From CAYZHV01 sp046541355 (GTDB taxonomy: Bacteria > Spirochaetota > Spirochaetia > DSM-27196 > Alkalispirochaetaceae), in NCBI GenBank assembly GCA_046541355.1, contig JBKHDM010000091.1, forward strand, positions 1-9,890: 9,890 nucleotides of DNA, in the 5' to 3' direction. The notes under the pieces are model-generated. The model was not told the DNA's origin. It did no database searches and worked only from the letters and a program-made list of their open reading frames with translations. A program made the translations under genes and the position numbers. How positions within the stretch are numbered: position 1 is the first letter of the stretch; every line of letters starts with the position of its first letter. Shown here piece by piece: positions 6,131 through 9,890 of this stretch.

Positions 6131-7648
6131 CTACGGCGTAACCACCCGGCGACGAAAGTCGCTTGGCGCGACCCCCTCCCTCCGGAGAAAGACCCTGCTG
6201 AAATAGCTCGGATCCGCAAAGCCTGTCTTCGCGCTCACCTCCTTGACCGACAACCGCCCCTGGCAGAGAAGCTCCCGGGCAACCGAGAGTCGTCGCTCGG
6301 TGATGTAGCCGCCGACGGTCTTTCCGACCTCCCCCTTGAAAAGCCTGCTCAGGTGGAACGGGGATATCCCGGCTACATCCGCGAGGAGATCGAGGCTCAA
6401 CTCCTCCATGTAATGACGGTCGACGTACTCCCGAACCCGCTCCACCGCCGGGGAGCTCCCGCCACGGCCCGCCTCCCGGTGGCGACGCCGGAGCTCCTCG
6501 AGCCCTGAAAGAAAGCTCTCCCGCACCGACTCCCCCTCGGACAGCTCCGGAAGCTCTATCCCGGGAAGCCTGAGGGCGTGGGCGAGGTAGGCGAGGCGCT
6601 CGGCGAGCTGCTTTCGGGAGCTTCCGAACTGAAGCAGCCGCTCCCCGGCGTAGCGAACCACCGCACCATCATCCCGCTGCATCGACAGCAGCAACTCCCG
6701 CTCGAGCTGGTACTCCTGCCGGATCTGCTCTGTGGCGCCTGAGATCCTCCGGAGGCTGTGCAGCCCCTCGGAGGCGAGGTTTCGGTCAAGAGCGAGGGAG
6801 GCGCGGGTAGCCCAATCCGAGAGCTCGGTACTCGAGGCGGTCAGATCGGTCAGCAGCGCCCGTGGGCAGACCAGCTCCCGACGGGCGAACTCATCGAGGC
6901 TCTCCCTCAGGGCGCGCTTCAGCTCTCCGGACTCTCCTTCCTCCCTCGGTAAGAACAGCAGCCGAAGCTCCGGACTCTGGGAGGAGGCGATACCGGCGTA
7001 TCCACAACCCCGGGCTACCGAGAGCAGAAGTGACCGAACCCGTCGCCGCCGCCCCTCCTGCCTGCCTGCAACTGGACTCAGCTCCTCCCTCGCCGACCGA
7101 CGCATCCGAAGGATAAGCGCCCGCACCTCCGTGCGAGAACCGAGAAGCTCCGAAAGCCGGTGGAGGGCGACCTCGTCTCCCGAGAGGACCCCCTCGCAGA
7201 GTTGACTCTCCGCGATTGGAGTGAGAATCTCGATCCGCCGGGCGAGCTCATCCCGGGAGTCGGCGGCGACCTCCATCCCATCGAGGGTCTCCGCCGCCCG
7301 CCCCACCGCATCGACAACCTCCGAGTCTTCCGCCGGTTTTACCAGGAACTCCGAAGCGCGCAGTCGCAGCGCCTGCCGGGCGTAATCAAACTGGTCGAGG
7401 GCGGTGAGAAAGATAATCTGTACAGACGTATTCCTACTCCGGATCTCCCGGGCCGCCTCCATGCCGTCGAGCCCGGGCATCTTGATATCGAGGAGGCAGA
7501 TGTCCGGACGGTATCCCTCGGCGGCCTCCACCGCCTGCCGGCCGTTCTCCACCGCCCTGACCTCACCGACCCGGGGACACCGGCGAACCAGTTCCAGGAG
7601 AGCGTCGCGCTCGAGACGCTCATCTTCAGCTATAAGCAGTCTGTACAC
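6131..7648 (-). CDS. AraC-type response regulator of a two-component system (YesN-like)
   Basis: The 505-residue cytoplasmic regulator has a receiver domain at about 1-120. It shows the acidic pair E8/D9, the predicted phospho-acceptor D54 in LLDIKMPG, T82 and K104 in FLVKPAED. A long, poorly conserved middle region (about 135-395, Arg/Glu/Leu-rich) follows, as in YesN-type regulators. The C-terminus (about 402-500) is an AraC DNA-binding domain with two helix-turn-helix units: SLDLLADVAGISPFHLSRLF (418-437), and a second beginning LSVKEVSAKTGF (466-477) with PSYFSRVF after it. The GTG at 7648-7646 was chosen because GGAGG lies 3 nt upstream and the receiver fold starts at once (MYRLLIAEDE). 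The longer open frame upstream only re-reads the kinase gene. The gene overlaps the kinase 3' end by 23 bp. Its position directly before dctP suggests that it activates the TRAP/uxa operon, by inference through the CAAGAT repeats. Confidence 0.94.
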   Translation of the reverse strand: MYRLLIAEDERLERDALLELVRRCPRVGEVRAVENGRQAVEAAEGYRPDICLLDIKMPGLDGMEAAREIRSRNTSVQIIFLTALDQFDYARQALRLRASEFLVKPAEDSEVVDAVGRAAETLDGMEVAADSRDELARRIEILTPIAESQLCEGVLSGDEVALHRLSELLGSRTEVRALILRMRRSAREELSPVAGRQEGRRRRVRSLLLSVARGCGYAGIASSQSPELRLLFLPREEGESGELKRALRESLDEFARRELVCPRALLTDLTASSTELSDWATRASLALDRNLASEGLHSLRRISGATEQIRQEYQLERELLLSMQRDDGAVVRYAGERLLQFGSSRKQLAERLAYLAHALRLPGIELPELSEGESVRESFLSGLEELRRRHREAGRGGSSPAVERVREYVDRHYMEELSLDLLADVAGISPFHLSRLFKGEVGKTVGGYITERRLSVARELLCQGRLSVKEVSAKTGFADPSYFSRVFLRREGVAPSDFRRRVVTP

Positions 7649-9143
7649 TCGCCTCCTCCAACAGCGGAATGCGGATATTGACGCGGGTCCCCTCTCCAGG
7701 GGCCGAGACAATCGTAAACGCCTGCCCACCCTGGTACATGAGGGCGAGGCGCTTGACGACGTTGTGAATACCGATCCCGCTGGTGTCCTCCGGGTCCCGC
7801 ACGCCCTGCTCCTCCACCCCCGTCGCCCGGGCGAGACGCTCAGCCCGCTCCCCTTCCATCCCGACCCCATCGTCCACTACCGAGAGAAGCAGCTGGTCAT
7901 CCTCGATAGTTGCAGAGACCACCACTTCTCCGCCCTCCTCCGCGGGTTCGATCCCGTAGCGCACGGCGTTTTCCACAAGGGGCTGCAGGACAAGCACCGG
8001 AACCTTGTAATCCTGCGCAGGAACGTCACACTCCAGTCGGTAACGCAGCCTCCCGCCGAAGCGGTGCACCTGGATCTGCATGTACGCTTCCACCAGGGAG
8101 AGCTCTGACTGGAGAGGCACCATCGAAGTCGGATTGCGAAGGAGATACCGGAAAACCCGGGAGAGCGATCGAATAAGCGCGGCAGAGGTCGGCGCCCCCT
8201 CGGCCTCGGCGGTCCGGGCGATCGCGTTGAGAGTGTTAAAGAGAAAGTGCGGGTTGATCTGTGTCTGCAGGCCGATGAGCTGCGCCTCCCGGAGGGAGCG
8301 TTCCATCGAGAGGTTCTTCAGCTCCTCCTCGTGGAGCCGCCGCTGCAGCTCCTGCTTATCCCGAAGGTCCACAACCAGGGCGCGAATGTTCGCACTCATC
8401 GTGTTAAATGAGTCTGCAAGCATCGCCACCTCATCTCCCGGTGGAAGCAGTACCTCCGGCGGATCGAGCTGCCCGGCAGCCATCCGTCGGGAGGAGAGGG
8501 CAAGCTGATGGAGCGGCCGGGTAACCGTTCGGGAGAAGAGGACAGCAAAAGCGACAAGGACCGCGGCGATCGCTCCCACGCCGAGGGCCACCGTCCGGGG
8601 CGTGTTCTCGGCGGAGGAGCGGTAGATCGAGTAGCGCTCGCTTCCCTCGTTGAGACGAAGTCGAAAAAGCTCATCCACGTAGCCGTCGATATAGCCGGAG
8701 ATGCGAAGGGCGCGATCAAAGGTGAGGTAGAACTCCCGGGAGCCCGACAGACGTTCGGAGATCGCCTCGAAGCCCGCCTCGGCGTACGCATCGAGGCCGT
8801 AACGAGTCGCTCTGAGGTGAAACCGTGCGGGATAGGTACGGGGAAGCTCGCGGTCGAGGCGACTGAAGAGGACCCAGAGTTCGGTGTTCGTCGCGCCGTA
8901 ACGTTCCAGGGCTTCCGAATCCCCGGATCTGATATAGTCGGCGAGACTATCAGCACTAGCCGTAAGGCTCTGCTGGAACTGGTGAATCGTGAAGTAGCTG
9001 TCGAGATTTCGCTGGAATACGTCGGTGTATTCAGTCGACCGGTAGACGATGTAACTGCTCAGTCCGAGAAAGGCGAGGATAACCACGGCGAAAAAGAGCA
9101 GATGCTTGTTCTGAAGCGTCAGGGTACCCCAGATCCGCCTCAT
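7626..9143 (-). CDS. Membrane sensor histidine kinase, HisKA_7TM-free LytS/YesM type with HAMP
   Basis: The 505-residue inner-membrane sensor autophosphorylates and is the likely phosphodonor to the adjacent regulator. It has a first membrane helix (about 14-34), an extracytoplasmic region of about 150 residues that looks mainly helical and matches no sensor fold I can name, and a second helix (about 184-205). A HAMP linker (about 206-258, SRTVTRPLHQL start) and a short coiled coil (about 258-288) lead into the His_kinase domain of the YesM/LytS class, with phospho-acceptor H299 in QINPHFLFNTLNAIA. The ATPase shows the N-box LVENAVRYG (N392), the G1 box DDGVGM (424-429) and the G2 box GIGIHN (456-461). 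The ATG at 9143 has AGGAG 5 nt upstream and overlaps the lipoprotein stop as ATGA. Stimulus is unknown; context suggests a hexuronate or its binding protein. Confidence 0.95.
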   Translation of the reverse strand: MRRIWGTLTLQNKHLLFFAVVILAFLGLSSYIVYRSTEYTDVFQRNLDSYFTIHQFQQSLTASADSLADYIRSGDSEALERYGATNTELWVLFSRLDRELPRTYPARFHLRATRYGLDAYAEAGFEAISERLSGSREFYLTFDRALRISGYIDGYVDELFRLRLNEGSERYSIYRSSAENTPRTVALGVGAIAAVLVAFAVLFSRTVTRPLHQLALSSRRMAAGQLDPPEVLLPPGDEVAMLADSFNTMSANIRALVVDLRDKQELQRRLHEEELKNLSMERSLREAQLIGLQTQINPHFLFNTLNAIARTAEAEGAPTSAALIRSLSRVFRYLLRNPTSMVPLQSELSLVEAYMQIQVHRFGGRLRYRLECDVPAQDYKVPVLVLQPLVENAVRYGIEPAEEGGEVVVSATIEDDQLLLSVVDDGVGMEGERAERLARATGVEEQGVRDPEDTSGIGIHNVVKRLALMYQGGQAFTIVSAPGEGTRVNIRIPLLEEASVQTAYS

Positions 9144-9769
9144 CGCGTCTCCTCGGCTGGATAGCGGTGGCTCTCGTAGATCCGCGCCACCGTCGGCACG
9201 CCCCGGACGTAGACAAAGATCGCCGAGCGCCTGGCGATTATCGGGTGGTAATAGGGGGCGACCGGACTGTCTCCTCCGGCCTCCCGATGCTCCCCTCGAG
9301 CCTCGGCCCAGCTGTGACGGTCCGGGTATGCCTCGACCCGGGAGAAACGGATCGACCCCTCCTCGCCACTGTCGGCCGAGAGACGGTACCGGCCACGCTG
9401 CGCCTCGTACTCCCGCTGGTAGAAGAGCTCCGCCTCTTCCCGGCTGACAAACTGCTTGAGCAGCACAATCCGATTTATCCTCCCTCCGGGACCCACGTGC
9501 AGCATTAGATCCGTGTAGCGCCACCGCTGCCCATCGACAGGCACATCCCGGTGGTAGACGACGTGCCCCGCCTGCCGCCCACGATAAGAGAAAGCCGCCT
9601 CACCCTCCGGGGAGAACCGCCTGCCGAGCTCGAATCCCTCCGCCCCGGGCACCATGTCGAGAAGCTCAGGCTCCCCGGGCTCCGTGGGGGGCGTGGAGGT
9701 GCAGGCTGCAAGGAGGAGAAGGAGGGCGGCGATGAGGGCGTAGCGCTGGGCATGGGCGTGTGCTCTCAT
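9140..9769 (-). CDS. Small lipoprotein of unknown function, first gene of the sensor cassette
   Basis: I do not recognise the family. The 209-residue product starts with a short polar, His-rich stretch, then a hydrophobic core (ALIAALLLLLAAC) with a lipobox LAAC at C23 and a Ser/Thr/Pro/Glu-rich linker. It should therefore be exported and lipid-anchored. The mature part looks like a mainly beta or alpha/beta domain, with YRGRQAGHVVYHRDVPV (62-78) and WRYTDLMLHVGPGGRINRIV (83-102). A helix rich in Glu (109-124) follows. The ATG at 9769 lacks a strong ribosome site; GGTAGAG lies about 8 nt upstream. Its stop overlaps the kinase start (ATGA), so the two are translationally linked. A periplasmic co-sensor or helper for the kinase is plausible from this arrangement but is not shown by the sequence. 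Confidence 0.8.
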   Translation of the reverse strand: MRAHAHAQRYALIAALLLLLAACTSTPPTEPGEPELLDMVPGAEGFELGRRFSPEGEAAFSYRGRQAGHVVYHRDVPVDGQRWRYTDLMLHVGPGGRINRIVLLKQFVSREEAELFYQREYEAQRGRYRLSADSGEEGSIRFSRVEAYPDRHSWAEARGEHREAGGDSPVAPYYHPIIARRSAIFVYVRGVPTVARIYESHRYPAEETR

Positions 9770-9890
9770 GTCGCTACTCTACCATGTATTCCCCCGTTAC
9801 TGTTCACAAGAGTGGTGCAACTTTTGCATTAGCGAGTTGCATAGTATGGAGTTAAGCGGTCGTTACTGTATCCCGCGGTTTCGGGAGTAT
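9770..9890 (-). promoter_or_regulatory. Leader region upstream of the lipoprotein-kinase-regulator cassette
   Basis: These 121 bp are noticeably more AT-rich than the rest and hold no gene that I can support. A 7-bp inverted repeat, tgcaact (9816-9822) and agttgca (9835-9841), is separated by 12 bp that contain one more TTGCA (9824-9828). A 9-bp direct repeat, cgttactgt, occurs at 9795-9803 and 9861-9869, flanking the inverted repeat 66 bp apart. A weak promoter candidate on the minus strand is TTAACT, a 16-bp spacer and GCTAAT (each 4 of 6 matches), overlapping the inverted repeat. The region is the likely promoter of the sensory cassette, but the exact signals are uncertain and the upstream gene is outside the window. 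Confidence 0.3.

Noticed and set aside
7649..7870. Upstream extension of the response-regulator frame
   Set aside because: It lies within the kinase ATPase-domain coding region, and the receiver domain begins right at the GTG at 7648.
9144..9524. Upstream extension of the histidine-kinase frame
   Set aside because: It overlaps the lipoprotein gene in another frame. The ATG at 9143 with AGGAG and the ATGA overlap gives a proper membrane-helix N-terminus.

Overview
The window is a GC-rich bacterial chromosomal segment that is almost fully coding. All eight genes lie on the minus strand, so transcription runs from right to left. The protein families (DctP with a cysteine-less signal peptide ending in FASGSQE, a YesM/YesN-type two-component pair, UxaC and UxaE) fit a free-living, high-GC spirochaete of the Spirochaeta/Alkalispirochaeta kind. 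This taxonomic call is an inference from signal-peptide style and gene content, not a proven assignment.

In transcription order, the first block is a sensory cassette: a small lipoprotein of unknown function (9140-9769), a membrane sensor histidine kinase (7626-9143) and an AraC-type response regulator (6131-7648). The lipoprotein stop and kinase start overlap as ATGA, and the kinase and regulator genes overlap by 23 bp, so the three are probably made together. A 93-bp gap (6038-6130) follows. It holds a direct repeat of CAAGAT with 20-bp periodicity and a plausible sigma70-type promoter, making it the best candidate for the control site of the next block.

The second block is a catabolic operon. 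It encodes a complete three-part TRAP transporter, dctP (5030-6037), dctQ (4382-4951) and dctM (3080-4378), then uronate isomerase uxaC (1539-2978) and tagaturonate/fructuronate epimerase uxaE (1-1542). Between dctP and dctQ lie two overlapping, mutually exclusive perfect 11-bp inverted repeats that could set the high binding-protein to permease ratio.

Read together, the genes describe hexuronate (glucuronate and galacturonate) use. The TRAP system is inferred to import hexuronates using the ion gradient. UxaC converts glucuronate to fructuronate and galacturonate to tagaturonate. UxaE epimerises tagaturonate to fructuronate, so both sugars merge into one branch and no separate tagaturonate reductase/altronate dehydratase branch is needed. 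The remaining steps (fructuronate reductase, mannonate dehydratase, KDG kinase, KDPG aldolase) are not in the window and may lie beyond position 1. The two-component system is inferred to sense the sugar outside the cell and switch the operon on.

Start codons were chosen from visible Shine-Dalgarno sequences. Several genes use GTG or TTG (uxaC GTG, uxaE TTG, dctQ GTG, the response regulator GTG). No RNA genes, insertion sequences, CRISPR arrays or clear intrinsic terminators were seen.
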